From assembly GCA_001567185.1 (NCBI GenBank), contig LNFR01000080.1:1-64000 (forward strand): a DNA stretch of 64,000 nt. The letters run 5' to 3'. Position numbers and translations under genes: made by a program. The DNA comes from Bacteroidetes bacterium OLB12. GTDB taxonomy: Bacteria; Bacteroidota; Bacteroidia; Cytophagales; Cyclobacteriaceae. The notes beneath the pieces were generated by a model. That model was not told the origin of the DNA. It saw only the letters and a list, made by a program, of their open reading frames with translations, and did not search any database. Below, piece after piece: positions 18,735 through 27,694 of this stretch; positions within the stretch are counted from its first letter, which is position 1; every line of letters begins with the position of its first letter.

Positions 18735-19246
18735 ATGCGTCTGCGTTGAGGTGTTAAAAACTGAAGCATGACAATAACCGACATCGTAAACAGCAGGCTG
18801 GCTACAATCTTAAGCATGGTGTACCAAAACATGGTAAAGCCCGAAGCTTCCACAAAAAACAAAACTACATGATGTAAAAAAACCAGTGGCAACGCATATA
18901 CCAAAAACCATTGCACCCCGTTGGCGGCCAACGTGGCCGTGGCTCCACTTTCATAGCCTCCTTGTGGCGTAATTGTACCCAACCAATAGTTGCGCAGGTA
19001 AGCCACCAAAACAGTTGCCAATGCATGCAGGCCCATGCTGTCATAAAATATATCTACCATGAAACCCATCAGGAATCCAACCAGCATTAAAATCAGGTTG
19101 TTGGTTTCGATGGGCAGCAACAAAACAAAGGCAATGTATAAGAAGCAAAAAGCAGTATTAAACAATACCAGGTTGCGCAGTATCAGCACTTGCACCAGCA
19201 GGTACACAATAAATAATACAAATTGAAAAATACCCGAACGACTCAT
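18731..19246 (-). CDS. mreD: Rod shape-determining protein MreD
   Basis: 171 residues, about five hydrophobic spans, small and poorly conserved as usual for MreD. The assignment relies partly on position between mreC and mrdA with 4-bp overlaps on both sides. It is an inner-membrane part of the elongasome. Confidence 0.9.
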   Translation of the reverse strand: MSRSGIFQFVLFIVYLLVQVLILRNLVLFNTAFCFLYIAFVLLLPIETNNLILMLVGFLMGFMVDIFYDSMGLHALATVLVAYLRNYWLGTITPQGGYESGATATLAANGVQWFLVYALPLVFLHHVVLFFVEASGFTMFWYTMLKIVASLLFTMSVIVMLQFLTPQRRRI

Positions 19247-20070
19247 TTTGGTTCGCCTATTGTTAATACTTCCAAGGAATCTTTTTCGTGCTTTAACTTA
19301 CTTTTAACTACTTCGACAAATGCCAACCGGCCAAAATCCTGTGCAAGTTCTACCCGTATATCCCAGAAGGGAGCTTCTGGTCTCAGGCTGGCCTCACGAA
19401 TAATTCCTACCATAACCCCTTCCGGAAACACCGCATTATACCCTGAGGTAACAACCGTATCGCCAACAGCAGGTGTTGCGTGGCGCGGAATAAACTGCAA
19501 GGTGGTAAAGCGTTGGCTGAGGCCATCCCAGCGCACCGTACCAAAATGGTTGGTTCGTTTTATCATTCCCGAAACCTGTTCGTCCACATTGAGTAACGAA
19601 ATTAATACCGCGTAGTGGCTGGAAACAGATTTTATTTTACCCACAGCTCCCGCCTCGCCAATTACTGCCATGCCTGGTGCCAGACCATCGGCCTGGCCTT
19701 TATTGATGGTGATGAAGTTTTTATAAAGATGGGTTGAATTGGCCAGCACTTTTGCGCTCACAAAATCAAATTGATTGATGCGGGCTGTGTCGGTGGTGGC
19801 TTCTGTTAGCTGAATGCGGGTTTGTTCAAGATCTCTTCTCAGTTCTGCATTTTCTCGTGCCAGGTCTTCGTTGATAGTCCGCAAAGAAAAATATTCCCGC
19901 ACCCCTTGCGAAAAACCTAACAACCGGGCTGCTACCTGATTAGATGAGTTGAAATACTTTGTACTTTGATATTGGTTGTTCTCTACCACCAACCAGGCAC
20001 ACAGAAGTTCAAGAAACAGAAAAGTGAAAAAAGCCCGGTACTCGTAAATAAAATTTAAGAGCCGTTCCAT
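19243..20070 (-). CDS. mreC: Rod shape-determining protein MreC
   Basis: 275 residues: a membrane segment near residues 12-28, a coiled coil at about 60-95 (NEDLARENAELRRDLEQTR), then the periplasmic beta-rich domain (GMAVIGEAGAVGKIKSVSSHYAVL). It bridges MreB in the cytoplasm and PBP2 in the periplasm. It lies 4 bp after mreB. Confidence 0.95.
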   Translation of the reverse strand: MERLLNFIYEYRAFFTFLFLELLCAWLVVENNQYQSTKYFNSSNQVAARLLGFSQGVREYFSLRTINEDLARENAELRRDLEQTRIQLTEATTDTARINQFDFVSAKVLANSTHLYKNFITINKGQADGLAPGMAVIGEAGAVGKIKSVSSHYAVLISLLNVDEQVSGMIKRTNHFGTVRWDGLSQRFTTLQFIPRHATPAVGDTVVTSGYNAVFPEGVMVGIIREASLRPEAPFWDIRVELAQDFGRLAFVEVVKSKLKHEKDSLEVLTIGEPK

Positions 20071-20074
20071 TCTA

Positions 20075-21100
20075 TCAGGTCATCAATACTTTGCGGTAAT
20101 GATCAAGATTTTTGAGTGCTGCACCTGTACCCCTTACCACCGCCCGCAGGGGATCATCTGCTACGTGAATTGGCAATTTGGTTTTTAAGGACAGGCGTTT
20201 ATCCAACCCACGCAGCATGGCCCCTCCACCGGTAAGGTAAATACCTTGTTCATAAATATCAGCCGATAGTTCGGGGGGCGATAACTCCAGTGCTTTTAGT
20301 ACGGCTTCTTCCAGTTTGGAAATAGATTTATCCAATGCAAAGGCTACTTCTGAGTAGGATATTCTTATTGTTTTGGGAATCCCGGTCATTAAATCGCGGC
20401 CGCGGATTTCGTAATCCTCCGGTCCGTCATCTAATTCGGTAAGGGCTGAGCCTACTTCAATTTTTACCCGTTCTGCAGAGCGCTCGCCAATCAGCAGGTT
20501 ATGTTGCCTGCGCATATAATCCAGTATGTCGCGGTTAAATGTATCGCCAGCAATACGAATGGATTGATCACACACAATCCCCGAAAGGGCAATTACTGCG
20601 ATGTCGGTGGTTCCTCCGCCAATATCAACAATCATATTACCCACGGGCTGTTCAATATCTATTCCTATACCAATAGCAGCTGCAATGGGTTCGTGAATCA
20701 TGTAAACCTCTTTTGCATTAGCATGTTCGGCCGAATCGCGTACGGCCCGCTTTTCTACTTCGGTAATAGCCGAGGGAATGCAGATGACCATCCGCAAAGA
20801 GGGTGGAAACAATCTGCGGCCCGAATCAATCAATTTGATCATACCACGAATCATCATTTCCGCAGCATGGAAGTCGGCAATTACCCCTTCTTTTAATGGC
20901 CGAATGGTCTTGATGTTATCGTGGGTTTTTTCGTGCATTTGCATGGCCTCGCGCCCAATGGCCAACACTTTGCCACTGGTACGATCCAGGGCGATAATAG
21001 AGGGCTCGTCCACCACTACTTTGTCTTTATAAATAATCAGGGTATTGGCAGTACCCAGGTCAATGGCTATGTCCTGAGTGAAAAAATCAAAAAGTCCCAT
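20075..21100 (-). CDS. mreB: Rod shape-determining actin MreB
   Basis: 341 residues, bacterial actin. The phosphate-1 loop is DLGTANTL near residue 16 and phosphate-2 is DIGGGTTDIAVI near 165. It forms membrane-bound filaments that guide lateral wall synthesis. It is the first mre gene, 92 bp after purH, and shares that strand and probably transcript. Confidence 0.97.
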   Translation of the reverse strand: MGLFDFFTQDIAIDLGTANTLIIYKDKVVVDEPSIIALDRTSGKVLAIGREAMQMHEKTHDNIKTIRPLKEGVIADFHAAEMMIRGMIKLIDSGRRLFPPSLRMVICIPSAITEVEKRAVRDSAEHANAKEVYMIHEPIAAAIGIGIDIEQPVGNMIVDIGGGTTDIAVIALSGIVCDQSIRIAGDTFNRDILDYMRRQHNLLIGERSAERVKIEVGSALTELDDGPEDYEIRGRDLMTGIPKTIRISYSEVAFALDKSISKLEEAVLKALELSPPELSADIYEQGIYLTGGGAMLRGLDKRLSLKTKLPIHVADDPLRAVVRGTGAALKNLDHYRKVLMT

Positions 21101-21192
21101 TCGCTACGAAGGTTAAAAAGTTACGAAGCCCGAAATTACAGAAATAATCCTGTGAATTTTATGTGTATTCGATTGAAAAACTTACAGGGCCA

Positions 21193-22720
21193 TCAATGTT
21201 TAAAATGCCTGATTCCGGTAAACACCATGGCCATGTTATGTTTATCACAAAAGTCGATCGATTCCTGATCTTTTACTGACCCACCAGGCTGAATTACTGC
21301 TTCGATCCCCTCGCCATGAGCAATCTCCACACAATCCGGAAACGGGAAGAATGCATCGGAAGCCATTACGGCCCCTTTCAGGTTAAAGCCAAAGGCCTTT
21401 GCCTTTTCAATGGCTTGCTTCAAGGCATCTACCCTGCTGGTTTGCCCTACACCGCTGGCCAATAGCTGACCATCTACTGCAAGGATAATGGTGTTCGACT
21501 TAGTGTGCTTACAAATTTTGCTGGCAAAGAGTAGTGCCTCCACCTCGTAGGCAGTTGCAATACGCTTGGTTACGGGTTTTAGATCTTCTTTCGAATCGGT
21601 TTTCAGGTCGAGGTCTTGCTCTATTACGCCATTCAGCAAACTTTTATACTGGCGGGTGGCTGTAAGGGCCTGCTTTTGTTTTAGAATGATCCGGTTCTTT
21701 TTTGTTTTCAATAAATCCAGCGCGGCCGGTTCATAATCGGGGGCTATCAAAATTTCGAAGAAGAGTTTATTTAATTCTTCGGCCGCAGCCAGGTCAATTT
21801 TTTTGTTGGAAGCTAATACTCCGCCAAAGGCAGAAATTGTATCGGCCTGAAACGCTTTGAGGTAAGCCGCTTTTACATTGGCACCAGTTGCCACCCCGCA
21901 GGCGTTGGTATGTTTAATGATTACAAAGGCGGTTTCGCCATCAAACTCTTTTACCAGGTTAACAGCTGCATCTACATCTACCAGGTTGTTGTACGAAAGT
22001 TCTTTGCCATTTACCTGATCAAAGAGTTCATCTAACTTACCATAGAACACGCCTTGCTGATGCGGATTTTCTCCATACCGCAACACTTTGCCTTGTTGTA
22101 TGCTGGATTTAAAACTCGGAATGTGCTGTTGCTGGTTGAAGTAACTAAAAATGGCTGAGTCGTAATGCGAAGTAACATCAAATGCTTTTGCGGCAAACCG
22201 TTTCCGGTCTTCCAAATCTGTGCTTCCGTTTTTAGCTTGAAGAAGCTCCAGCAGTTCATTGTATTGTGTGCGTGCCGAAACAATTAGTACATCGTTAAAA
22301 TTTTTGGCTGCCCCGCGAATCAGGGAGATTCCGCCAATGTCAATTTTTTCGATTATATCTTCTTCCTGTCCTCCCTTGGCTACGGTTTCTTCGAATGGAT
22401 ATAAATCCACAATCACCAAATCGATTGGGCCAATGTTGTATTCTTTAGCTTGTGCAAGGTCGCCCGTGTTTTCTCTTCGATACAGGATGCCGCCAAAAAC
22501 AGCCGGATGCAATGTTTTTACTCGCCCCCCGAAAATAGATGGATAGTTTGTCAGCTTTTCAACCGGCACCACCGGGTAACCCAGTTTTTCGATAAACTCC
22601 TGGGTGCCCCCGGTAGAGACAAATTCTACTCCTTGCTTACCCAGAAAATGGATGATGGGCTCCAGGTTATCTTTATAAAAAACAGAAACAAGCGCCCGGG
22701 TTATTTTTACTTGTAGCCAT
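21193..22720 (-). CDS. purH: Bifunctional AICAR formyltransferase / IMP cyclohydrolase (frameshift at codon 5)
   Basis: About 509 residues catalysing the last two steps of purine synthesis. The MGS-like cyclohydrolase domain (STGGTQEF, RGAAKNF) comes first, and the AICARFT domain has RYGENPHQQ and KHTNACGVA. The start is MATSK at 22720. There the A-run at about 22705 has one base too many; removing it joins MATSK to ITRALVSVFYKDN, a normal PurH N-terminus. The open frame otherwise appears to begin at 22782 with 20 residues that do not fit the family. Confidence 0.93.
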
Positions 22721-22772
22721 GTATTGAAAATGAGGTGCAAAAATGCATATAATCGGGGGATCGCGCAAAGGC

Positions 22773-22870
22773 AAGGTTGCACGCAAAGAAGCTAAGCCCG
22801 CAAAATATATTGCCAGCCTCTTGGAAGGTTGCACGCAAAGGCGCTAAGATCGCAAAATATGTTCCTATCG
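22773..22870. repeat. Two tandem 46-52 bp CGCAAAG repeats, left of GxxExxY gene
   Basis: Copy 1 (22773-22824) and copy 2 (22825-22870) both begin AAGGTTGCACGCAAAG and continue with GCTAAG and CGCAAAATAT. A third start, AAGGTT, follows at 22871, inside the gene's 3' end. An inverted relative lies at 23339-23370 on the far side of the gene. Confidence 0.75.
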
Positions 22871-22875
22871 AAGGT

Positions 22876-23253
22876 TCAAAGATTGTTTACAATGCGTTGT
22901 ATTCCATCCTTTATCAACGCCTCATTAAAATTTACCAACAATCCTAATTTCAACCCTGATAAGCGAAGATAGGTAAGCAATTGTTTGTGATGAACCGGAG
23001 CGATTGCTTCCTGAGACTTAATTTCAACAATGAGTTTTTGGTTTACGATGAGATCTGTTCGGAACCCAAACTCCATCTTTAATGATTTATAAATAACCGG
23101 AAGCTCTTTTTGTCTTTCTACGTGCAATCCAGCCTGGACAAGTTCAAAATAAAGACATTGTTCATAAACTGATTCAAATAGACCTGGCCCAAGCTCGCGA
23201 TGCACTTGAAAGCAGGCATTTACAACAATTTTAGATAACTCATTTTCCGTCAT
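22876..23253 (-). CDS. GxxExxY family protein
   Basis: 125 residues with the family-naming motif in GPGLFESVYE near residue 22, plus EFGFRTDLIVNQKLIVEIKS, which looks like a PD-(D/E)XK nuclease core (D, then E-x-K). The function is unproven. These proteins are scattered and often multicopy in Bacteroidota. The gene is bracketed by CGCAAAG repeats, two on the left and an inverted copy on the right, which suggests that gene and repeats move or spread as one cassette. It separates purH from an unrelated gene. Confidence 0.85.
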   Translation of the reverse strand: MTENELSKIVVNACFQVHRELGPGLFESVYEQCLYFELVQAGLHVERQKELPVIYKSLKMEFGFRTDLIVNQKLIVEIKSQEAIAPVHHKQLLTYLRLSGLKLGLLVNFNEALIKDGIQRIVNNL

Positions 23254-23338
23254 ATCTCAATAGTTTTTAAACTATTATTAATACCCAGCCAAAGGGTTAA
23301 GTTCGTAAATGATTTCTACTTAACCTCATAACCTGCTA

Positions 23339-23370
23339 ACCTTTTGCGATCTTTGCGTCTTTGCGTGAAA
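23339..23370. repeat. Inverted CGCAAAG repeat, right of GxxExxY gene
   Basis: The reverse complement contains CACGCAAAGACGCAAAG followed by ATCGCAAAA, matching the 22825 copy in 24 of 26 positions but in opposite orientation. It ends just before the start codon of the next gene at 23384 and may supply its leader. Confidence 0.7.
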
Positions 23371-23383
23371 AAAGAATAAAAGA

Positions 23384-23788
23384 ATGAAACTCTTCCTCCA
23401 ACTAGAATTGATACCCTGGCAAAAAGCGGACTTTGAAAAACCGCTGGTTAATTTTGCTTCTGGTCTATCCGATGATCTGATTGGTGCTGAGTTGGATAAT
23501 CAATCGGATGGTTCAATTGCTGACCTGGTGATTCGCCTGTGCGATCAGGTAGAGTCTGTGTTTGTACTGGTTCGGGCAAACCCAAATGAACCGCTTGGAG
23601 TTACTCTCAAGCTTATTCAGCATCTGCTACGCAAGGAAGAAAAAATTTATAAAGTTGTATTAGCAGGCAACCATGTAAGCCTGGAGCGGATGCTTCTGGT
23701 GCTAAATGAAAGATTTGTAAGGGAAAATGATCCGGAAAAGATTAAACCGGCCATTCAGGCGTTTGCTCAACTCAAGCCCGACAAATAA
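23384..23788 (+). CDS. Hypothetical protein
   Basis: 134 residues, no family recognised. There is no signal peptide or membrane segment. The alternating pattern (VFVLVRANP, KVVLAGNHVSLERML) suggests a small alpha/beta fold. It overlaps the omega-amidase gene tail to tail by 22 bp. It is the only rightward gene between purH and the second S41 peptidase. Confidence 0.7.
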   Translation: MKLFLQLELIPWQKADFEKPLVNFASGLSDDLIGAELDNQSDGSIADLVIRLCDQVESVFVLVRANPNEPLGVTLKLIQHLLRKEEKIYKVVLAGNHVSLERMLLVLNERFVRENDPEKIKPAIQAFAQLKPDK

Positions 23789-24603
23789 TCGCGTTCTTCC
23801 ATCGCCTCTACTTCAATGCTAAAATCATCGGCATCCATAAAGGCCGGAAACTTATCGCGGTAAGCCTGCAGGGCATGTGCGTTTAGCGACATTGTTTTTA
23901 CCGTTTCAACATCCTCCACCGAAAAGAAGGTATCGCCTTTAGGCCCAATAAATGTAGAGAGGCCGTTGTATTCCACACCATTTCCATCCAACCCCACCCG
24001 GTTTACACCCACTGCATAGCTCAGGTTTTCGATGGCGCGTGCCTTCAGTAAAGTTTCCCACGCGTTGGCGCGCACTTTAGGCCAGTTGGCAACATACACC
24101 AATAAATCGTACGAAGGTTTGCGTAACGAGGCATTCCACCGGTTGCGGCTCCACACCGGAAAACGCAAGTCGTAACAAATTAGCGGGCAAATTCTCCAGC
24201 CCTTCCAATGGCCTATCAGTAAACTTTCGCCCTGCGCAAAAACCTGGTTTTCTTCGGCCATTCGAAAAAGATGGCGCTTATCGTACGTTTTAAAAGTTCC
24301 GCCCGGTTCCATCCACAACAACCGGTTATAAAACCGATCGTGTACGTTTGCAATAAAGCTTCCCAAAATCAATGCCCCAGTTTGGTCGGCCATCTGGCGC
24401 ATCCATTTGGTGGTGCGCATGTTCATGTGTTCGGCCAGTTTGGGCGCACGCATGGTAAAGCCCGTGGTAAACATTTCAGGCAACACAATCACATCGGTTG
24501 ACTCCCCAATCTGCCAGATTTTCTCCTCGAACATGGCCAGGTTGGCCCCGATATCTTCCCAATGGAGATCGGACTGGATGATGGTGATTTTTAAGTCTTG
24601 CAT
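23767..24603 (-). CDS. Carbon-nitrogen hydrolase, probable omega-amidase
   Basis: 278 residues, nitrilase superfamily. The catalytic triad is visible as Glu in LPEMFTTGF, Lys in TYDKRHLFR and Cys in LICYDLRFP. It best fits the YafV/Nit2-type omega-amidases, which hydrolyse 2-oxoglutaramate or 2-oxosuccinamate. The upstream neighbour is a glutamine-transaminase-like aminotransferase; the two activities work in tandem, which supports the call. The start MQDLKITIIQ was preferred to one 11 codons upstream on family length. Confidence 0.88.
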   Translation of the reverse strand: MQDLKITIIQSDLHWEDIGANLAMFEEKIWQIGESTDVIVLPEMFTTGFTMRAPKLAEHMNMRTTKWMRQMADQTGALILGSFIANVHDRFYNRLLWMEPGGTFKTYDKRHLFRMAEENQVFAQGESLLIGHWKGWRICPLICYDLRFPVWSRNRWNASLRKPSYDLLVYVANWPKVRANAWETLLKARAIENLSYAVGVNRVGLDGNGVEYNGLSTFIGPKGDTFFSVEDVETVKTMSLNAHALQAYRDKFPAFMDADDFSIEVEAMEERDYLSGLS

Positions 24604-24663
24604 AGGGACTGCAAAGAAAGCAATCCGGAGCCACATTCTGAACCCTTATTTCACAAAAACCGG

Positions 24664-25812
24664 CTAAAGTTTTCTTAGAATCTGGCCAGCCTTCTCCAAT
24701 GTGGTTTCACTCTTGGCAAAACAGAAGCGCAGAAGTTGCTGATTATCGCCCTGTTGGTAAAATGCTGATACCGGAATGGGAGCCAGCTTCAGTTCCTTTG
24801 TCATCCATTCGGCCATTTCTTTTTCTGAAATCGATTTTACACCTGCATACGAACACAATTGAAAATAGCTACCATAGCAAGGCAAGGGTTGCAGTGCAGA
24901 ACCCTTAATCTGACTTAGAAAAAAATCGCGCTTGCGCTGATAGAATTGACTCAACTCCAAATAGTGGCGTGGTTCTGCAAGATATTCGGCAAGGGCCAGT
25001 TGCACAGGTGTGTTTACACTAAACGTAATAAACTGGTGTGCTTTGCGTATTTCCTGGGTAAGGTGTGGTGCTGCTACGGCATACCCCACCTTCCAGCCCG
25101 TGGCATGAAACGTTTTTCCAAACGAAAACACGGCCACGCTGTGTTGCGCAAGGCCGGGATATTTTAAAACACTTTCGTGCGATGTATTATCAAAAATAAT
25201 CCGCTCGTAAACCTCATCGCTCAACACAATAATGTTGTGCGCTTGTGCTATGGCTTCCAGTTGCTTCAAATCTGCTTCGCGCAGAATAGAGCCGGTGGGG
25301 TTATGTGGCGTATTAACAATAATAAGCCGGGTGCGCGGTGTAATCGTATCCTTAACCTCTTGCCAGTCGATAGCAAAATGCGGAGGCCTTAAACTAATAT
25401 GTTTGGGTATGCCACCATTCAAACGAATGGAAGGATCGTACGAATCGTAAGCCGGATCGAATACAATTACTTCATCGTCTTGTTTAACAAGCGCGGCTAT
25501 AGTAGAAAACAAGGCTTCGGTGCCACCGGCAGTAATGGTTACTTCGGTTTCAAAGTCGGTGGTGCGGTGGTACGTGGTTGAAACCACATTGGCAATTGCT
25601 TTGCGCAATGCGGGCGCACCGGGCATGGGTGCGTATTGATTATGGCCTTCTTTTAAATTTTTATAAATCAAATCCACCAATTCTTCTGACACAGGAAAAT
25701 CAGGAAAGCCTTGCGATAAGTTAATGGCACCATGCTCCAAAGCCATGCGCGACATAACGGTGAAGATGGAGGTGCCTACATCGGGAAGGCGGGAAGAAAG
25801 ATTCAAAATCAA
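24664..25812 (-). CDS. Pyridoxal-phosphate aminotransferase, methionine/glutamine transaminase type
   Basis: 382 residues, fold-type I, class I/II. The PLP lysine is in SFGKTFHATGWKVGY and the substrate-binding region in NTPHNPTGS. It resembles YbdL/KAT-like enzymes that transaminate 4-methylthio-2-oxobutyrate with glutamine as donor. Together with the adjacent omega-amidase it would pull the glutamine-dependent reaction forward, as in the last step of methionine salvage. Exact substrate not proven. Confidence 0.88.
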   Translation of the reverse strand: MILNLSSRLPDVGTSIFTVMSRMALEHGAINLSQGFPDFPVSEELVDLIYKNLKEGHNQYAPMPGAPALRKAIANVVSTTYHRTTDFETEVTITAGGTEALFSTIAALVKQDDEVIVFDPAYDSYDPSIRLNGGIPKHISLRPPHFAIDWQEVKDTITPRTRLIIVNTPHNPTGSILREADLKQLEAIAQAHNIIVLSDEVYERIIFDNTSHESVLKYPGLAQHSVAVFSFGKTFHATGWKVGYAVAAPHLTQEIRKAHQFITFSVNTPVQLALAEYLAEPRHYLELSQFYQRKRDFFLSQIKGSALQPLPCYGSYFQLCSYAGVKSISEKEMAEWMTKELKLAPIPVSAFYQQGDNQQLLRFCFAKSETTLEKAGQILRKL

Positions 25813-25826
25813 AAATTTAAGATTCT
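25797..25826. repeat. Short AT-rich TTCAAAATC unit
   Basis: AAGATTCAAAATC followed by AAAAATTTAAGATTCT bridges the def stop and the start of the aminotransferase gene. It belongs to the same AT-rich family as the block at 10931-11049, here as a single unit without long arms. Confidence 0.45.
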
Positions 25827-26379
25827 ACTTCTTCAACGGTGCGGCAATCCGGTACTCGGTATCTACATCGCCTTTGCTGATGTTGGCGAGCTTGCCTTTC
25901 AGCATTCGCTTTTTAAGCGGGCTCAGGTAATCAATAAATAATTTACCTTCAATGTGATCGTACTCATGCTGAATGATGCGGGCCTTCATGCCATCAAACT
26001 CTTCTTCGAACGCATTCCAGTTTTCATCAAAATATTTAATACGTACTGTTTCCTTGCGCCATACTTCCTCGCGAATGTTGGGAATACTCAAACACCCTTC
26101 TTCAAATTCCCATTCTTCACCCTGCTCATCTATGATTTGAGGGTTTATAAATGCTTTTTTAAAATCCTTCAGGTCTGGTTCGTCTTCCAGCGTAGTGCCA
26201 TCCACAATAAAAAGCCGGATGCTTTTACCAATTTGCGGAGCCGCCAGGCCAATGCCGTTGGCTTCATGCATGGTTTCAAACATATCGGCAATTAATTGGG
26301 CTAAATCAGTGCCTTTCTCTATATCAGCAGCGCGTTTGCGTAAAACGGCATCGCCATACATTACAATCGGGTAAATCAT
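25825..26379 (-). CDS. def: Peptide deformylase
   Basis: 184 residues. It removes the formyl group from nascent proteins. All three motifs are present: GIGLAAPQIG near 45, EEGCLSIP near 94 (metal-binding Cys) and QHEYDHIEG near 137 (metal-binding His pair and Glu). Normal length. It lies in a minus-strand run with ruvX and the aminotransferase. Confidence 0.97.
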   Translation of the reverse strand: MIYPIVMYGDAVLRKRAADIEKGTDLAQLIADMFETMHEANGIGLAAPQIGKSIRLFIVDGTTLEDEPDLKDFKKAFINPQIIDEQGEEWEFEEGCLSIPNIREEVWRKETVRIKYFDENWNAFEEEFDGMKARIIQHEYDHIEGKLFIDYLSPLKKRMLKGKLANISKGDVDTEYRIAAPLKK

Positions 26380-26420
26380 GCTTTTATATTGAAGTGCAAA
26401 GGTAAAAAAAGCGCCAAACC

Positions 26421-26837
26421 TTAGCCCCGATACATGGTTAGAAAATCCTGAAGGATAAGTACTGCACTAATCTTATCTACGTTTCCTTTTGTCTGCCGGT
26501 CTTTCTTTTTAGCGCCTCCTGCCAGCATAGCTTGTTGGGCAATGGTGGAGGTAAACCGCTCATCGATGGTTGAAATGGGAACCTCCGGAAAAGTGGATCT
26601 GAATTTTTCTACAAAACCGCGCACAGCCGGAGCGGTTTCCGAGTCGGTGTTATTCAGCTTTTTTGGCAGTCCAATTACCACGGCTTCAACTTGCTCTTTT
26701 TTAAAATAGTCGGTGAGGTATTTGAGCAGGGTTGTTGTTTCTACGGTATCCAGTGCGGTAGCTATTATTTTCAACGGATCGGTAACAGCCAAACCCGTTC
26801 GTTTGGTTCCGTAATCAATAGCCAGTAATCTACCCAT
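26421..26837 (-). CDS. ruvX: Putative Holliday junction resolvase RuvX (YqgF family)
   Basis: 138 residues, RNase H-like fold. The motifs are AIDYGTKRTGLAVTD at the N-terminus, VVIGLPKKLN near 56 and IDERFTS near 95. YqgF proteins act in 16S rRNA 5' maturation and possibly on branched DNA. The start overlaps the stop of the hemerythrin gene by one base. Confidence 0.95.
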   Translation of the reverse strand: MGRLLAIDYGTKRTGLAVTDPLKIIATALDTVETTTLLKYLTDYFKKEQVEAVVIGLPKKLNNTDSETAPAVRGFVEKFRSTFPEVPISTIDERFTSTIAQQAMLAGGAKKKDRQTKGNVDKISAVLILQDFLTMYRG

Positions 26838-27580
26838 TAGTTAAGTTTGGAGCGCTCGAAGAATTTGTTCTTCACCTGATTTTCGAGTGCCAGCGCTTTT
26901 GGAAACAGAATTTCATTTTCTACCCGCGCGTGTGTAATCAGGCTTTTTTCGAATTGCATTAGCTCTGTGTAAATCACTTTTACGTGCAGAGGCGCATCGG
27001 CCGTAAGGTGATAATCTTTGGTGATTTTTCGAATGCCGGCCATCTCATCATCGTGGGCTTCGTGTTCAACGGCACATTTCTGGAGTGAACTTTTCTCCAT
27101 CATGTAATACAGGCGGGCCGGGTTCGCTTTGCCATTCGCTGCTTTTTCCAGCAGGTTAATGTATTTGAACAAGGTATCCTCCTCTTCGTAGATGTGGTGA
27201 ATAAAATCTTCCAAAAAAAGTGGAAACAGGATTTTTAAATCTTTTTCTACGGAGTCGTACTGTTTGTGATTGGCTTTGAAACTTTCCACCAACCGCCCAA
27301 TGTAGGGCAACTTATGCTTTACAAAAATAAAATGTGCGTGCTTCAGGTACTCGATTACAAGATCGAGCGGATAATTCATCAGCGGAAGTTCCGATTCGGT
27401 AAAATTAATACCGGGCTGTTCCAGTTCCTTTAGCACCGTTTCTAGGCTCAATCCCTTTTCCCGACAAACCTGTTCCAGGGTATGCCCAGAATATTCGTAA
27501 AAGCGGATTCCAAAATAGTACAGCACGTACGCCCGTACGTTGTCTTGCTCCACTAATTCTGAAATACTTTGGCTTTTCAA
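26837..27580 (-). CDS. Hemerythrin-like di-iron protein, RIC/ScdA-like, without the CysCys motif
   Basis: 247 residues. The N-terminal ~55 residues resemble the ScdA_N (DUF542) domain of Fe-S repair proteins, but the usual Cys-Cys-Gly is replaced (FGIRFYEYSGHTLEQVC). The hemerythrin part has His/Glu ligands in HAHFIFVKH, FIHHIYEEEDTLF, VEHEAHDDEM and THARVENEILFP, consistent with a di-iron site in a four-helix bundle. Cytoplasmic. Iron or nitric oxide stress is a plausible setting. It is the first gene of the hemerythrin-ruvX-def run. Confidence 0.82.
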   Translation of the reverse strand: MKSQSISELVEQDNVRAYVLYYFGIRFYEYSGHTLEQVCREKGLSLETVLKELEQPGINFTESELPLMNYPLDLVIEYLKHAHFIFVKHKLPYIGRLVESFKANHKQYDSVEKDLKILFPLFLEDFIHHIYEEEDTLFKYINLLEKAANGKANPARLYYMMEKSSLQKCAVEHEAHDDEMAGIRKITKDYHLTADAPLHVKVIYTELMQFEKSLITHARVENEILFPKALALENQVKNKFFERSKLN

Positions 27581-27694
27581 GCTTGGGCCTTTATTTTAAT
27601 CTGTAAATATAGCAAACGGGGGTAGGTAAAATTAACCTGGCAAACAATTAATTTGGAACTTCCGTTAAAGTAACTTTCGGGGCAGATAACAATT

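Noticed and set aside
15649..21100. Several long antisense frames in the mre-rod cluster
   Set aside because: They mirror strongly conserved genes in the opposite direction and show no family match of their own.
22721..22782. Upstream start of purH at 22782 (MQPCLCAIPRL)
   Set aside because: The 20 extra residues do not match PurH; a one-base repair gives the normal start MATSK-ITRAL at 22720.
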